A DNA stretch of 64,000 nucleotides from JAPLDB01 sp038206355. GTDB lineage: Bacteria > Bacteroidota > Bacteroidia > AKYH767-A > 2013-40CM-41-45. The notes under the pieces were generated by a model. It was not told the DNA's origin. It made no database searches and saw nothing but the letters and a program-made list of their open reading frames with translations. The stretch's first letter is position 1, and each line of letters begins with the position of its first letter. Position numbers and translations under genes: made by a program. The stretch lies in NCBI GenBank assembly GCA_038206355.1, contig JBBRAY010000012.1:1-64000 (forward strand), read 5' to 3'. Of this stretch, positions 9,338 through 19,142 are shown piece after piece.

Positions 9338-10492
9338 TCAATCACCTATTGAAAGTGCGCCCTGAAGAATATATTCTACTTCCAGCGGGTGGCGGTTGAT
9401 CTGAATTTTTTCCCTTTGCTTTCCCAGCCGGACAACAATCATCCGCACATCAGGAATTACAAATACGTATTGTCCCAGTAACCCACGCATATAAAAAATA
9501 TCATGGCCACTGTAATTCATCAGCCACCACTGATATCCGTAAGTAGTAACATGTGTGGTGGTGTCGTCATCATACAACAGGTCATTGGCAGTAATGGCCT
9601 GTTTGACAAACTCTTTAGAAATAAGCTGACGGCCTTTCCAGTTGCCGCTGTCAAGCATTAACTTTCCGATTCGCGCAAAGTCACGTGCATTGGAATACAT
9701 ACAACAAAATGCTTTTTCATGGCCGTCTTTTCTGTCAAGAGACCATTCGGCGGGAACCTCTGCACCAATCGGTATCCATAATTTTTCTGACGCATAGTCT
9801 GCTACGTGTTGTCCTGTGGCTTTTTCAAGAATGAACGCCAGCAATTGTGTGTCACCGCTTTTGTAACTCCAGATTTTCCCCGGTGGATTAACAATCTTCA
9901 CTTCATTGTGCAAAAGCTTTTCAAGATTGCTTCCATAGTAACCTTTGGTGGTAATCGAAAACAAACTGGAATAACTCTCATCCCAACTGCTTCCGCTGCT
10001 CATCATCAACACATCCCTGATCGTAGTTGAAGATTCATTATAATCTTCCAGATAATTTCCAATCGATTCGTCAAGCGATTTTATTTTTCCTTCGTCATGT
10101 GCAATGCCGATCAGCAATCCAATTACACTTTTCGCCATCGAAAAAGAATTGCTCAGCGATTTTTCATTGTAGCGATCCCAGTATTCTTCATAGCGGATCG
10201 AATCATCTTTGATCACGAGATATGCCACGCTTTCCAGTTTCTCCAGTTCTGCGCGTACCGTGTCATTCAGTTTTCCTTTATTATAATCCGCAGAAACCAA
10301 CCATGGTTCACCGGTTCCGTTTTTTACAGTACGGGTATGGAATAAATCGAGGTCGTCAATATTTACGTAGTTAAATACGAGGGCTTTATACACATACGTG
10401 TTGCCCGTGAGCAGGATTCCAACATTGGCGCTGATCAGCAGTAATCCCAGAATCATCAGCAATATTGACCACCATTTATATTTCCGCTTCAT
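9338..10492 (-). CDS. Class C beta-lactamase-fold serine hydrolase, membrane-anchored
   Basis: 384 residues of the serine hydrolase family PF00144. One N-terminal membrane anchor (about 8-30) is followed by the hydrolase domain. The SxxK motif is SMAK in SNSFSMAKSVIG (S118, K121). The YxN-type motif appears as YKS near residue 210, and LLGQYVFVIPDVRMIVVRLG is the C-terminal strand region. Such proteins act as esterases or peptidases as often as lactamases. Its position ahead of an O-acyltransferase pair suggests, but does not prove, a role in trimming or removing a surface acyl group. The ATG at 10492 gives a normal anchor. Confidence 0.8.
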   Translation of the reverse strand: MKRKYKWWSILLMILGLLLISANVGILLTGNTYVYKALVFNYVNIDDLDLFHTRTVKNGTGEPWLVSADYNKGKLNDTVRAELEKLESVAYLVIKDDSIRYEEYWDRYNEKSLSNSFSMAKSVIGLLIGIAHDEGKIKSLDESIGNYLEDYNESSTTIRDVLMMSSGSSWDESYSSLFSITTKGYYGSNLEKLLHNEVKIVNPPGKIWSYKSGDTQLLAFILEKATGQHVADYASEKLWIPIGAEVPAEWSLDRKDGHEKAFCCMYSNARDFARIGKLMLDSGNWKGRQLISKEFVKQAITANDLLYDDDTTTHVTTYGYQWWLMNYSGHDIFYMRGLLGQYVFVIPDVRMIVVRLGKQREKIQINRHPLEVEYILQGALSIGD

Positions 10493-10545
10493 TCGGGAAA
10501 ATTAAAAATGATTTTTGCAGTGCTGACCTGTGGAACTAAAAGTTT

Positions 10546-11289
10546 TCAATAATGGCCTCTCGGCAATTCTGCAAAATGCATTTCAAAAAGTTCACCAAGA
10601 TGCCTCTTCACTTTACCTTTTACTTCCTCCATTTCAACCTCTCTTCCAAGTTCTTTTTGCAATGACGTGACAGCTTTGTCCTGAATACCGCAGGGAATAA
10701 TATTTCCAAAATAACTCAGATCAGTATTTACATTAAATGCAAAACCGTGCATCGTAATCCATCTTGAACACCGAACGCCGAAGGCCGCAATCTTCCTTGC
10801 GCGCGCATCGTCATCAGCATCCAGCCAAACACCCGTAAGCCCTTTTATCCTTCCGGCTTCGATGTTATACTCTTTTAATGTTAGGATAATTGCCTCTTCA
10901 AGGTATCTCAGGTATTTATGAATGTCAGTGAAAAAATTTTCAAGGTCGAGAATGGGATATCCTACCAACTGGCCCGGGCCATGATAGGTGATGTCGCCGC
11001 CTCTGTTGATGTGAAAATATTCTGCATCATTTTTTTTTAATCCCTCATCATTGATCAGCAAATGATTTTCCTTACCGGATTTTCCAAGGGTATATACATG
11101 AGGATGTTCACAAAAAAGAAGATAATTGTCCGTCGGTAAATTCGCTCCCGACGTACGTTTCAGCAATTTCTGATCAGCAATTTCTTTGAGCAACTTCTCC
11201 TGCAACTCCCATGCGTCCTTAAATGTTGACAGACCCAGGTCTCTGAAAACAACTTTTCTAAGCTGCATATTTGCTACAGGATTTGACAT
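10546..11289 (-). CDS. lipB: Octanoyltransferase (lipoate biosynthesis)
   Basis: Moves octanoyl from acyl carrier protein to the lipoyl domains of 2-oxoacid dehydrogenases and the glycine cleavage H protein; cytoplasmic. The 247 residues contain INRGGDITYHGPGQLVGYPIL (the RGGDITYHGPGQ loop, about 96-108), the conserved lysine in RKIAAFGVRCSRWITMHG (K166) and the catalytic cysteine in IIPCGIQDKAVTSL (C200). These are the two residues of the Cys/Lys dyad. Divergent from the YceI-like gene with a 60-base shared upstream region. It provides the cofactor precursor for the complex to which sucA belongs. Confidence 0.95.
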   Translation of the reverse strand: MSNPVANMQLRKVVFRDLGLSTFKDAWELQEKLLKEIADQKLLKRTSGANLPTDNYLLFCEHPHVYTLGKSGKENHLLINDEGLKKNDAEYFHINRGGDITYHGPGQLVGYPILDLENFFTDIHKYLRYLEEAIILTLKEYNIEAGRIKGLTGVWLDADDDARARKIAAFGVRCSRWITMHGFAFNVNTDLSYFGNIIPCGIQDKAVTSLQKELGREVEMEEVKGKVKRHLGELFEMHFAELPRGHY

Positions 11290-11349
11290 TATTATTACCC
11301 TATTTACCTGAATTATAACTTTATGTGAAATGAACAGTATAACATTTCC

Positions 11350-11937
11350 ATGAAATACAAGCTGTCATCTTTCCTGATCATTTTTGTGTTGACACTCCAT
11401 GCAAATGTAGTTGAAAGATATTATTTCACCTCAGCAGGAAAAGTTACATTCAAATCGGATGCACCGCTTGAAGTTATCGCTGCATCATCAGAACAACTTA
11501 CCGGAATTTTAGATCCTGTGAACAGAATATTTGCCTTTAAAATTCCCGTTTCTTCTTTTCATGGATTTAAAAGTCCCTCGCAGGAGGATCAGTTCAATGA
11601 GAAATATATGGAAAGCAATAAATTTCCTTTCGCAACTTTCACGGGAAAATTACCACCTGATTTCTATGAACTGAAAAAAGGCATGCAATCGCTGAAGGTC
11701 TTTGGTATTCTTAAAATTCATGGTGTACAAAGGGAAAGATATATACCGGTAAATATTTTTGTTGCCGACCAGATGCTCGTCGTCCACTCTCAATTTGATG
11801 TTGACCTTGAAAATCATAACATCGAAGTACCCAAAGTACTTTATATGAAAATTGCTTCTGAGATAAATGTAGAAGTGAATGCCATGATGAGAATCAGGTT
11901 CGGCAATGCAGACCTTAATTCTGTTTCAATCAACTAA
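11350..11937 (+). CDS. YceI-like secreted or periplasmic lipid-binding-fold protein
   Basis: 195 residues with an N-terminal hydrophobic signal segment (SSFLIIFVLTLHANV). The domain matches the YceI lipocalin-like barrel: GKVTFKSDAPLEVI, the stretch FNEKYMESNKFPFATFTG (the conserved KYPxaxF-like strand) and VFGILKIHGVQRERYIPV (the family LTIKGVTKPV-like strand). YceI proteins bind polyprenoid or amphiphilic ligands. Here the C-terminal half is less conserved and the ligand is unknown. The gene lies alone between lipB and the convergent isomerase gene, ending seven bases before it. Confidence 0.75.
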   Translation: MKYKLSSFLIIFVLTLHANVVERYYFTSAGKVTFKSDAPLEVIAASSEQLTGILDPVNRIFAFKIPVSSFHGFKSPSQEDQFNEKYMESNKFPFATFTGKLPPDFYELKKGMQSLKVFGILKIHGVQRERYIPVNIFVADQMLVVHSQFDVDLENHNIEVPKVLYMKIASEINVEVNAMMRIRFGNADLNSVSIN

Positions 11938-11944
11938 TCTGCAA

Positions 11945-12949
11945 TTATATTTTTGACAATGCGCCTTTGAGGTCAATGATTACATTGATCTCTGATGCGT
12001 CAACACTGTTCTTGTCTGCAAGGTAACAGGATACCCAGTCGGTAAGATAAATCAGATACAGACTCTGCTCCAATGCTGAATTCCCCTTCGACCAGAGTTC
12101 ATATACATGCGGTGTATATTTCGAAAAAACTTTTTTGTTGATCTCTATGCGTGCCTGCGAACGGGAAAAATCACTTTTATTGCGGAGAAGAAGTACTGCA
12201 ATCTGAGCAGACCCTCCTGCCCATCCTACAAGTTCATTGTGATTCATCTCGGGAATTACGTGGTGCCAGCAGAGTACCTTGCTGTTTTCATTGAATTGTT
12301 GTCTCACCCGTGTAGCCACACCATTGTATCCATCCACAGCATATATTACCGGCGTTTTTTCAAATAGAAAATCCGTAACAATGGCAGCTTCATTTTTTAT
12401 TTCTGATTCTTCATTAACGATAGTGTCAATCGCCGACTGAACCTGAGATTTAAAAGCATCACCGGTCATGCCATATTTATGAAATACAAACAATAACTGT
12501 GTCAGCGAATATCCAAGGCATGAACGCGGAGGCATCCCGGAAGGTATAAGTACCAGATCGTAGTTTTTCTCCTTTGCCATTTCTGAAACCTTTCCGCCTG
12601 ATGTAATGCAAACAATTCGTGCGTTGCGTTTCATCGCTTCTTCCATTGCATACAATGTTTCTTCTGTATTGCCGCTGTAAGAACAAACAATAACAAGGGT
12701 GTTTTCATTTACAAAAGCAGGAAGGAAGTAATCTTTATTGACGTTGATGGGAACAGGACATTCTCCCGCAACAATTTCACTTACGATCGTCCCGCCGATA
12801 CCCGAACCACCCAATCCGGTGATTAAAACATTCAGTGGTTTACCATGCTTCGTTGCAGATGACGTTTGGTGTAAAAATCCTTCTCCGATTTTCAATGCTT
12901 CTTTAAGTTGATTCGGAAAATTTTGTACCAATTGCTTCATTTCGCTCAT
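11945..12949 (-). CDS. Bifunctional phosphoglucose/phosphomannose isomerase (SIS domain)
   Basis: Interconverts glucose 6-phosphate or mannose 6-phosphate with fructose 6-phosphate. The 334 residues form two SIS lobes: VLITGLGGSGIGG near residue 45, SYSGNTEETLYAMEEA near 90, and a C-terminal lobe with PEMNHNELVGW supplying the catalytic Glu/His. Length and motif order fit the short two-lobe PGI/PMI family (PF10432) rather than classical PGI. It could serve glycolysis and mannose-sugar supply for the surface glycan genes. Whether both activities exist cannot be read from the sequence. Confidence 0.85.
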   Translation of the reverse strand: MSEMKQLVQNFPNQLKEALKIGEGFLHQTSSATKHGKPLNVLITGLGGSGIGGTIVSEIVAGECPVPINVNKDYFLPAFVNENTLVIVCSYSGNTEETLYAMEEAMKRNARIVCITSGGKVSEMAKEKNYDLVLIPSGMPPRSCLGYSLTQLLFVFHKYGMTGDAFKSQVQSAIDTIVNEESEIKNEAAIVTDFLFEKTPVIYAVDGYNGVATRVRQQFNENSKVLCWHHVIPEMNHNELVGWAGGSAQIAVLLLRNKSDFSRSQARIEINKKVFSKYTPHVYELWSKGNSALEQSLYLIYLTDWVSCYLADKNSVDASEINVIIDLKGALSKI

Positions 12950-13035
12950 AATAGAATCCTGTTATAATTAGGGCCGCAAATATAATTATATTCAACCGGA
13001 CTCATAATGGGCTGCTACACACTGAAGTCCTTTTT

Positions 13036-13043
13036 TATCTTTG
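13036..13043 (+). promoter_or_regulatory. Candidate -7 promoter element of lysS
   Basis: TATCTTTG fits TAnnTTTG exactly and lies 18 bases before the lysS ATG, preceded by a T-rich stretch. A clear -33 element was not found. Confidence 0.4.
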
Positions 13044-13061
13044 CCATCCGATAAATAAAAT

Positions 13062-14609
13062 ATGGAACTCACAGAACAGGAAATCATCCGCAGGCAAAAA
13101 CTGGAAGAACTTCAAAAACAGGGCGTAAACCCTTATCCCGCAGAGCTTTTTGAAATTACCCACACCTCGAAATTCATATTCGATAATTTCGATACCCTCT
13201 CCAAAGAACAGGGTAGTGGTGAAACTATCAGCTTCGCCGGCCGGATCATCAGCCTTCGCGATATGGGAAAAGCAGCATTCACCGTGCTACAGGATAGTGT
13301 TGGAAAGATTCAGGTGTATATAAAACGTGATGAGATTTGTCCGGGAGAAGATAAATCACTTTATGATTTTGTCTTTAAGAAAATGCTCGACCTAGGCGAT
13401 ATTATCGGCGTGAAAGGTTATGCATTCAGAACAAAGACTGGCGAAATCTCCATTCATGCAAGCGGTTTCTCATTGCTGTCAAAAGCCTTGCGACCATTAC
13501 CCACGGTGAAGCAGGATGCTGACGGAAATATCCACGACGCTTTCACTGATCATGAACAGCGTTACCGCATGCGCTATCTCGACATGATCGTAAATCCACA
13601 GGTGCGCGAAGTGTTCCGCAAACGAACGCAACTCGTCAACTCCATGCGCTCCTACCTGAATGAAAAAAGTTACCTCGAAGTGGAAACACCGATCCTTCAG
13701 CCGCTTTATGGTGGCGCTGCAGCCAGGCCGTTCACCACGCACCATAATACTTTGGACATGACCCTTTATCTCCGCATCGCCAATGAACTTTATCTCAAAC
13801 GGCTAATCGTTGGTGGGTTTGATGGCGTGTATGAGTTTTCAAAAGACTTCCGCAATGAGGGAATGAGCCGCTTTCACAATCCTGAATTTACGCAGATGGA
13901 ATTGTATGTGGCCTACAAAGATTACGAGTGGATGATGAACCTTGTGGAGGAGATGGTCGAGAAGATCGCCATTGACCTTCACGGAAAAACGGAAGTACAG
14001 GTGGGTGAGCACCTGATCAACTTTAAAAGGCCGTGGAAACGGTTTACCATGTATGAAGCCATTGCGCATTATACCGGCGTTGATATTACTGACATGAATG
14101 AAGCTACGCTAGCCGAAAAAGCAAGGGAATTGGGCGTACATATTGATAAAACAATGGCGCGTGGAAAAATGATTGACGAAATTTTCGGAGAGCACGTTGA
14201 ACCAAAACTGATTCAGCCGACTTTTATTACTGATTATCCCGTTGAGATGAGCCCGCTGGCAAAGAAGCACAGAAGTAAACCCGGACTCGTGGAACGCTTT
14301 GAAGCCATTTGTAACGGAAAAGAAATATGCAATGCATTCAGTGAACTCAACGACCCGATTGATCAGCGCAAACGATTCGAAGACCAGCTCGAACTGGGTA
14401 AACGCGGCGATGAAGAAGCCATGGTGCTCGATGAAGATTTTCTTCGTGCCCTCGAATTCGGAATGCCGCCTACAGCAGGACTTGGTATCGGTATTGACCG
14501 TCTTTGTATGGTCATGACCAATCAGAATTCTATTCAGGACGTTTTATTCTTTCCTCAAATGCGCCCCGAATACAAAGGAGTGGCCGAAGAACCGGAAACG
14601 AAGTCTTAA
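13062..14609 (+). CDS. lysS: Lysyl-tRNA synthetase, class II
   Basis: Charges tRNA-Lys with lysine. 515 residues: an N-terminal OB-fold anticodon-binding domain (about 50-150, with ISFAGRIISLRDMGKAAFTVLQD), then the class II core. Motif 1 lies around YLEVETPILQPLYGGAAARPF, motif 2 is FEFSKDFRNEG-like (VYEFSKDFRNEGMSRFHNPEF) and motif 3 is GLGIGIDRLCMVMTN. The lysine-site signature ITDYPVEMSPLAKKHR is present. Length and order are those of bacterial LysS. The membrane protein gene downstream starts 22 bases after the stop. Confidence 0.97.
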   Translation: MELTEQEIIRRQKLEELQKQGVNPYPAELFEITHTSKFIFDNFDTLSKEQGSGETISFAGRIISLRDMGKAAFTVLQDSVGKIQVYIKRDEICPGEDKSLYDFVFKKMLDLGDIIGVKGYAFRTKTGEISIHASGFSLLSKALRPLPTVKQDADGNIHDAFTDHEQRYRMRYLDMIVNPQVREVFRKRTQLVNSMRSYLNEKSYLEVETPILQPLYGGAAARPFTTHHNTLDMTLYLRIANELYLKRLIVGGFDGVYEFSKDFRNEGMSRFHNPEFTQMELYVAYKDYEWMMNLVEEMVEKIAIDLHGKTEVQVGEHLINFKRPWKRFTMYEAIAHYTGVDITDMNEATLAEKARELGVHIDKTMARGKMIDEIFGEHVEPKLIQPTFITDYPVEMSPLAKKHRSKPGLVERFEAICNGKEICNAFSELNDPIDQRKRFEDQLELGKRGDEEAMVLDEDFLRALEFGMPPTAGLGIGIDRLCMVMTNQNSIQDVLFFPQMRPEYKGVAEEPETKS

Positions 14610-14631
14610 TTTTTTAATTGCGTTGTGAACA

Positions 14632-16563
14632 ATGACCATTGACTTCAAATCGCAACGCAGTAAATTTTTAATTCTTTCTGCAATTCTCATTTCTCTAAGC
14701 CTGTTTTTCTTTAAGGAGAATATTGCGCTCTTCCCATCATTCATTCATGCATGGACGCAAAGCGACAGGTATGCGCTTGCGCTCGGATTTCTGAATAATG
14801 GTCTTGATTTTTTTCATCCCCAGACTTATAACCTGACTACCATTGATGGTATTACAAGAGTAGATTTTCCCATTCACGAATACATTGTAGCCATCATCAT
14901 GAAACTCTCAGGCATTCATGAGCCGGTAATTTTCAGGATATATATTTTGTGTTGTGCCTTGACCGGATTGATTTTTCTTTTTCGTTTAAGTCAGTTATTT
15001 GTTGAATCATTCCTGAAAAATATTATAGTCGTCCTTTTTATTTTCTTCTCTCCGGTTTTTATTTACTATGCTGATGGTTTTTTGCCGAGTGTTCCATCCC
15101 TGGCCGGTCTTTACATCGGATATTTTTATTTTTTTCGCTATAAGAATGAAAAATCAATAAAAGATTTTCGTCTTGCGATTTTCTTTCTGACAATCGCTGC
15201 CCTTGCAAGACTTCCATTTTTTATTTTCCTTTTTGCTGTCTTTTGTCAGCAGGTACTCGGATTTATAAAAACACGGCGCACGTTTAAAAATGAAATCTAT
15301 GCATTCATCTTTTCATTTCTGGTTTTTGGAAGCTATCAGTTGTACAATTTATGGCTGGGAAATAAGTACGGAACACAGTTCCTTGTCAGCTTTTTACCTG
15401 CTTCAGGTATTCATCAGCTTAAAAACTGGCTGCATGAAACGTACAGGCACTGGAGGTTCGAATATTTCACCGGCGCTCATTATCTATTAATTGGAGTATT
15501 GCTTGCAGTTGCAAGCGTACAGCTATTCATCTATAAAAAAGCACTGATCCGACACAAAGAGTTATTGACACAGTTTAGTATTGCAGCAACGGGAAGTGTA
15601 ATTTATTTTTTTCTGATGTTGCAGCAATTTCCTGAACACGACTATTATTTCATCGATGCCTTTTTTCCGGTGATCTCTTTGCTGCTGATTTACCTGATTG
15701 GTTTTTCTTTCAGTAACAAATTATTGGACTCTGCATTGGTTGTTGTGCTGTCATTCCTTATTTTTCAGTCTTTCATCTCCGGAAACAACACGTTTCGAAA
15801 AAGATTTGATACCGGTTATTGGGATCGTACAGAAATTACCAGGATCAATTATCTCGGTTCGGACCGGTTCCTCGACTCAATTGGCGTAAAAGCAGATGCT
15901 AAGGTCCTGGTGCTCGATGGTTATACCACCAATGTTCCGCTGATTCTTATGAATAGAAAAGGCTGGACGGTGAACTGGACAACGAAACAAAATATCGAAG
16001 AGGGAATGTTGAAACCTTTCGACCTTGTTGCAATTCAGAATTCTTTTGTAGTAAGCGATGTTTTGAAAAATGATCCTGAGCTTGTAAAGCGTCTACAAAA
16101 ATTTGCCGATAACGGACTGATCAGTTTTTATCATAAAAAAGATAATATCATTCAGACAACGGAAGAATTTCTGGGTATTAACGCTGACAATACGCTTTTT
16201 TCACTTGACTTAACGGACACCATTACGCTTGAATCACAATCGATTTTTTATAATTTATTTGCCGATTCTGTTTCAAGGTTCAATGGAGATATGCCATTTA
16301 AAGTTCTGGTAACGGGAAAAATACGGCACAATAATACAGCTCCTCAAATTATTTCTTCAGTCAACTCGGGTACCAATATTTCAGAGTATTTCAGTTTTGA
16401 CCTCCGGGATTATTCCAATTCTACCGGCGATTGGCAAAAGATGATGTTTCAGTTTGTCATTCCTGCACCCCGAATCCCGGATGGATTGCTGAAAATATAC
16501 TTTTGGAATTACCGGAAAGATGTTTTTCAACTTGCCGATATGAAACTGGTGATATACCGGTAA
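14632..16563 (+). CDS. Polytopic membrane protein, probable GT-C-type glycosyltransferase
   Basis: 643 residues. About ten to twelve predicted membrane segments fill residues 12-400, followed by a soluble C-terminal region of about 240 residues. The first periplasmic loop begins HAWTQSDRYALALGF; an Asp shortly after the first helix is usual for GT-C enzymes that use polyprenyl-phosphate sugars. The C-terminal part (FSLDLTDTITLES...) resembles a beta-sandwich. No strict family motif is visible. Follows lysS closely and precedes an exported protein of unknown function. A similar-sized protein is encoded at 17419-19074 on the other strand. Confidence 0.55.
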   Translation: MTIDFKSQRSKFLILSAILISLSLFFFKENIALFPSFIHAWTQSDRYALALGFLNNGLDFFHPQTYNLTTIDGITRVDFPIHEYIVAIIMKLSGIHEPVIFRIYILCCALTGLIFLFRLSQLFVESFLKNIIVVLFIFFSPVFIYYADGFLPSVPSLAGLYIGYFYFFRYKNEKSIKDFRLAIFFLTIAALARLPFFIFLFAVFCQQVLGFIKTRRTFKNEIYAFIFSFLVFGSYQLYNLWLGNKYGTQFLVSFLPASGIHQLKNWLHETYRHWRFEYFTGAHYLLIGVLLAVASVQLFIYKKALIRHKELLTQFSIAATGSVIYFFLMLQQFPEHDYYFIDAFFPVISLLLIYLIGFSFSNKLLDSALVVVLSFLIFQSFISGNNTFRKRFDTGYWDRTEITRINYLGSDRFLDSIGVKADAKVLVLDGYTTNVPLILMNRKGWTVNWTTKQNIEEGMLKPFDLVAIQNSFVVSDVLKNDPELVKRLQKFADNGLISFYHKKDNIIQTTEEFLGINADNTLFSLDLTDTITLESQSIFYNLFADSVSRFNGDMPFKVLVTGKIRHNNTAPQIISSVNSGTNISEYFSFDLRDYSNSTGDWQKMMFQFVIPAPRIPDGLLKIYFWNYRKDVFQLADMKLVIYR

Positions 16564-16635
16564 TAGGTGGAGAAAAATTTACTGGGTCAGCAACCAACAC
16601 ACCCGTATTTCGTATCCGTATGAAATCCCGCACGC

Positions 16636-17409
16636 ATGATCAGGAAATTTTTCATCGAACAGGTCTGCATGATGCTACTGGTATCATCTCAGGTCGCAAC
16701 AGGCAGTGGCCGCGATTCAACTTTGGAATTTCATCGGCAAAAGGTCCTCATCATCCCATATGAGCCACGCATGCACTTGTCGGATGCTGACATTGACATT
16801 TCAGAATATTCCGACAGAACGCCGCAACAGGTTCGTGCCATGTTCCGCTCAGGTATCACAGAAAAAATAAATTCCAAACTTGGAACTACCTATCAAACCT
16901 ATTCATTATTGCAGGATATGCGGCCGGAAGCAATAACTGAAATGGACAGGATTTATTCGGCGATAGACTATTCATTCGATACATCATATGCCATTCTTCA
17001 TCCAAGACCCGACAGTACTGTATCCAATGGTAAGTGGAGTGAAAGGAAGGCCGGGAAAAAAGAACTCGAAAAGAGAACACTCGAAGGCGACGTGAAGTTT
17101 ATGAATGTAAAAATTCTGGATCCCAATCTTTTATCATACCTGGGAAACAAATATGGTACTGATCTTTTTGTCTTTCTGACTCAGGCCGAGATTAAAACAA
17201 AAGCCAGGGATTGTTTTGATTTTCAGACGCAGAATTACCATCGCGATATCAAAATTCATTATGTGATTTTTGACAAAAACGGAAAAGAACTTTATGGAGA
17301 TGTAGCGTTGGTTAAATTTCCTTCGAATTCCAACGACATAGGAGAGATCATGGCAAAGAATTTTCCCGCACTCAGTGAAAAAATAAGCGAATCTGTTTCA
17401 GCGAAATAA
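16636..17409 (+). CDS. Probable exported protein of unknown function
   Basis: 257 residues. The N-terminus (MIRKFFIEQVCMMLLVSSQVATG) looks like a signal peptide; the internal Met at 12 or 13 is an alternative start. The mature part is mixed alpha/beta with KVLIIPYEPRMHLSDADIDIS near the start and YGTDLFVFLTQAEIKTKARDC further on. This is a pattern seen in conserved Bacteroidota periplasmic proteins without assigned function. It begins 72 bases after the GT-C-like gene and ends nine bases before a convergent gene. I do not recognise a catalytic motif. Confidence 0.6.
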   Translation: MIRKFFIEQVCMMLLVSSQVATGSGRDSTLEFHRQKVLIIPYEPRMHLSDADIDISEYSDRTPQQVRAMFRSGITEKINSKLGTTYQTYSLLQDMRPEAITEMDRIYSAIDYSFDTSYAILHPRPDSTVSNGKWSERKAGKKELEKRTLEGDVKFMNVKILDPNLLSYLGNKYGTDLFVFLTQAEIKTKARDCFDFQTQNYHRDIKIHYVIFDKNGKELYGDVALVKFPSNSNDIGEIMAKNFPALSEKISESVSAK

Positions 17410-17418
17410 TCTTTGCTT

Positions 17419-19074
17419 TTATTTTCTGTCGAAAATTTTCAGAAAAATATTTTCATTGCTGTAAACCTCATTCCACCGGGTAGAGTCAATTGATTGATCC
17501 GGAGAAAAAAGAATCAGGTAGTCAATTTTCATATTACTCAATAGATCAGATTCAATACTATCCCCTGACGATACCTGCCCGAGGTACCTGGATTTTGAAG
17601 CAAGTGCAATTAATGAGGCCTGCGTGTATCCGTCTGTGTTACCGGCTGAATTTTTTATAGAAGCCAGTGAAGATTCCGGTTGAATCACGGTTCCTGATTC
17701 TCTTCGTGCCTTTGCTAAATACCTGTGATCGATGTAAGTTGCTCGCATCGTACCGGCAGGGTGTAACATCGCATTCAACAGCACAGATAATTTCATTTCC
17801 CTGTCCTCGGTGAAAAGAATTTCTTTAATCGGTCGTTTAATCGAAAACCCGACGATGAAAAAAATAAAGAAAACATTGATGACAAGCGGTTGTGATTTGA
17901 ATTTTATTTTTGATTCTTCCATTAGCCATGCGGTTAGCAATAGCATGAGGAGCGTACAGACCCAAATGTACCGGACGTGCACAAGTATCAATGCGTAGCC
18001 TCCGTAAATAAATATTACCGCGAAGAGGAGTGAAAAAAAGTAATCATCAGTAAATATTTTTTTACGATTTCCAAAAAACAGGAAAGCAAAGAATATGAGC
18101 AGAAAGATAAATCCGGTTTGTCGCCTGAAATCAAAATAATATATAGACTGAAAATTTCTTTTCAATACTTGCTTGTACAATTTCCAATCTGATGGTGTTG
18201 TAAAAGGATGCAACGGGGTTATCTGCGTAGCCAAACCGGGATCTTCCCATGCATTTACGGCTGTATTATTCACAGGTCTCTTAAGGCCTTCCGTCAAAAC
18301 AGGTAACTTGTTTTCTTCTTCCGGCCCGGCAGCGACTTCTTTACTCAGATTAAATACCGCTGTTTCGCTGATTGTGAAATGATTGTATTTGTCACTGATA
18401 AGATATATCCATATTGAGGATATGAGTACAAAGCAAACGATTGCCTGAAAATAATTTTTAAGGATGTGGAGTTTAAAAGCATATTCCCTGGTAAGGAGTA
18501 AATTTTTAAGAACCAGAAAGGAAAAATGAATGAGAAAAAAACATAGTCCGAAAGATTTTGAAAAATAAAGTAGTACTCCCAGAACCCCTGCAATGAGGCC
18601 AAAATGTTTGTGATTATAGAATTCCTTTTCTGAAACAATCCGCAGGTATAATAAGATGACGAACAGGAATAATAGATCGGGTGTCAGGTTGAGTAGGGCA
18701 TAACTTATTAGAAACGGGATTACGGCAAAAGAGAGTACGATTTGCAGAATCCGGGTGTGTACAATGGATTGGGTAAGTTTTCCGAAATTATACAACGCAA
18801 ACCATCCAATCATCAACTGAAGCACTTTAAAAACAAAAATATCGTTGTGGGATAAGTTGAATAATAATGCCAGCATCCAGGAAAGCAGCGGACTCCAGTA
18901 GCCGTTTATTGCATTCGCGAAATCATGATGCTGGTATTTATGTGCAATCGTAATATAAGAAACCGTATCAGGGTTATCGACATATCCCGCCAGAAATGGA
19001 AATACCAGCGTGGCGGCAGCGGCATAAACCAACGACGAAAACAGAAACAGGCTGTTGCTTTTAAAACGGTACAT
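17419..19074 (-). CDS. Polytopic membrane protein, GT-C-like, function unknown
   Basis: 551 residues from the Met at 19074 (MYRFKSNSLFLFSSLVYAA), which opens directly into the first membrane helix. An ATG at 19128 would add 18 residues rich in Ser/Arg and is less likely. About ten membrane segments follow. The loop after the first contains AGYVDNPDTVSYITIAHKY, with acidic residues placed as in GT-C glycosyltransferases. The C-terminal 120 residues are soluble. The general layout parallels the product of 14632-16563, suggesting related roles in surface-sugar transfer; this is inference from topology only. Confidence 0.5.
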   Translation of the reverse strand: MYRFKSNSLFLFSSLVYAAAATLVFPFLAGYVDNPDTVSYITIAHKYQHHDFANAINGYWSPLLSWMLALLFNLSHNDIFVFKVLQLMIGWFALYNFGKLTQSIVHTRILQIVLSFAVIPFLISYALLNLTPDLLFLFVILLYLRIVSEKEFYNHKHFGLIAGVLGVLLYFSKSFGLCFFLIHFSFLVLKNLLLTREYAFKLHILKNYFQAIVCFVLISSIWIYLISDKYNHFTISETAVFNLSKEVAAGPEEENKLPVLTEGLKRPVNNTAVNAWEDPGLATQITPLHPFTTPSDWKLYKQVLKRNFQSIYYFDFRRQTGFIFLLIFFAFLFFGNRKKIFTDDYFFSLLFAVIFIYGGYALILVHVRYIWVCTLLMLLLTAWLMEESKIKFKSQPLVINVFFIFFIVGFSIKRPIKEILFTEDREMKLSVLLNAMLHPAGTMRATYIDHRYLAKARRESGTVIQPESSLASIKNSAGNTDGYTQASLIALASKSRYLGQVSSGDSIESDLLSNMKIDYLILFSPDQSIDSTRWNEVYSNENIFLKIFDRK

Positions 19075-19142
19075 AATTCTTCTCTGCCTGACAAATGTAG
19101 TTGAACTTAAACAACTAACTTCGTGCAAAATTTTATATAAAG

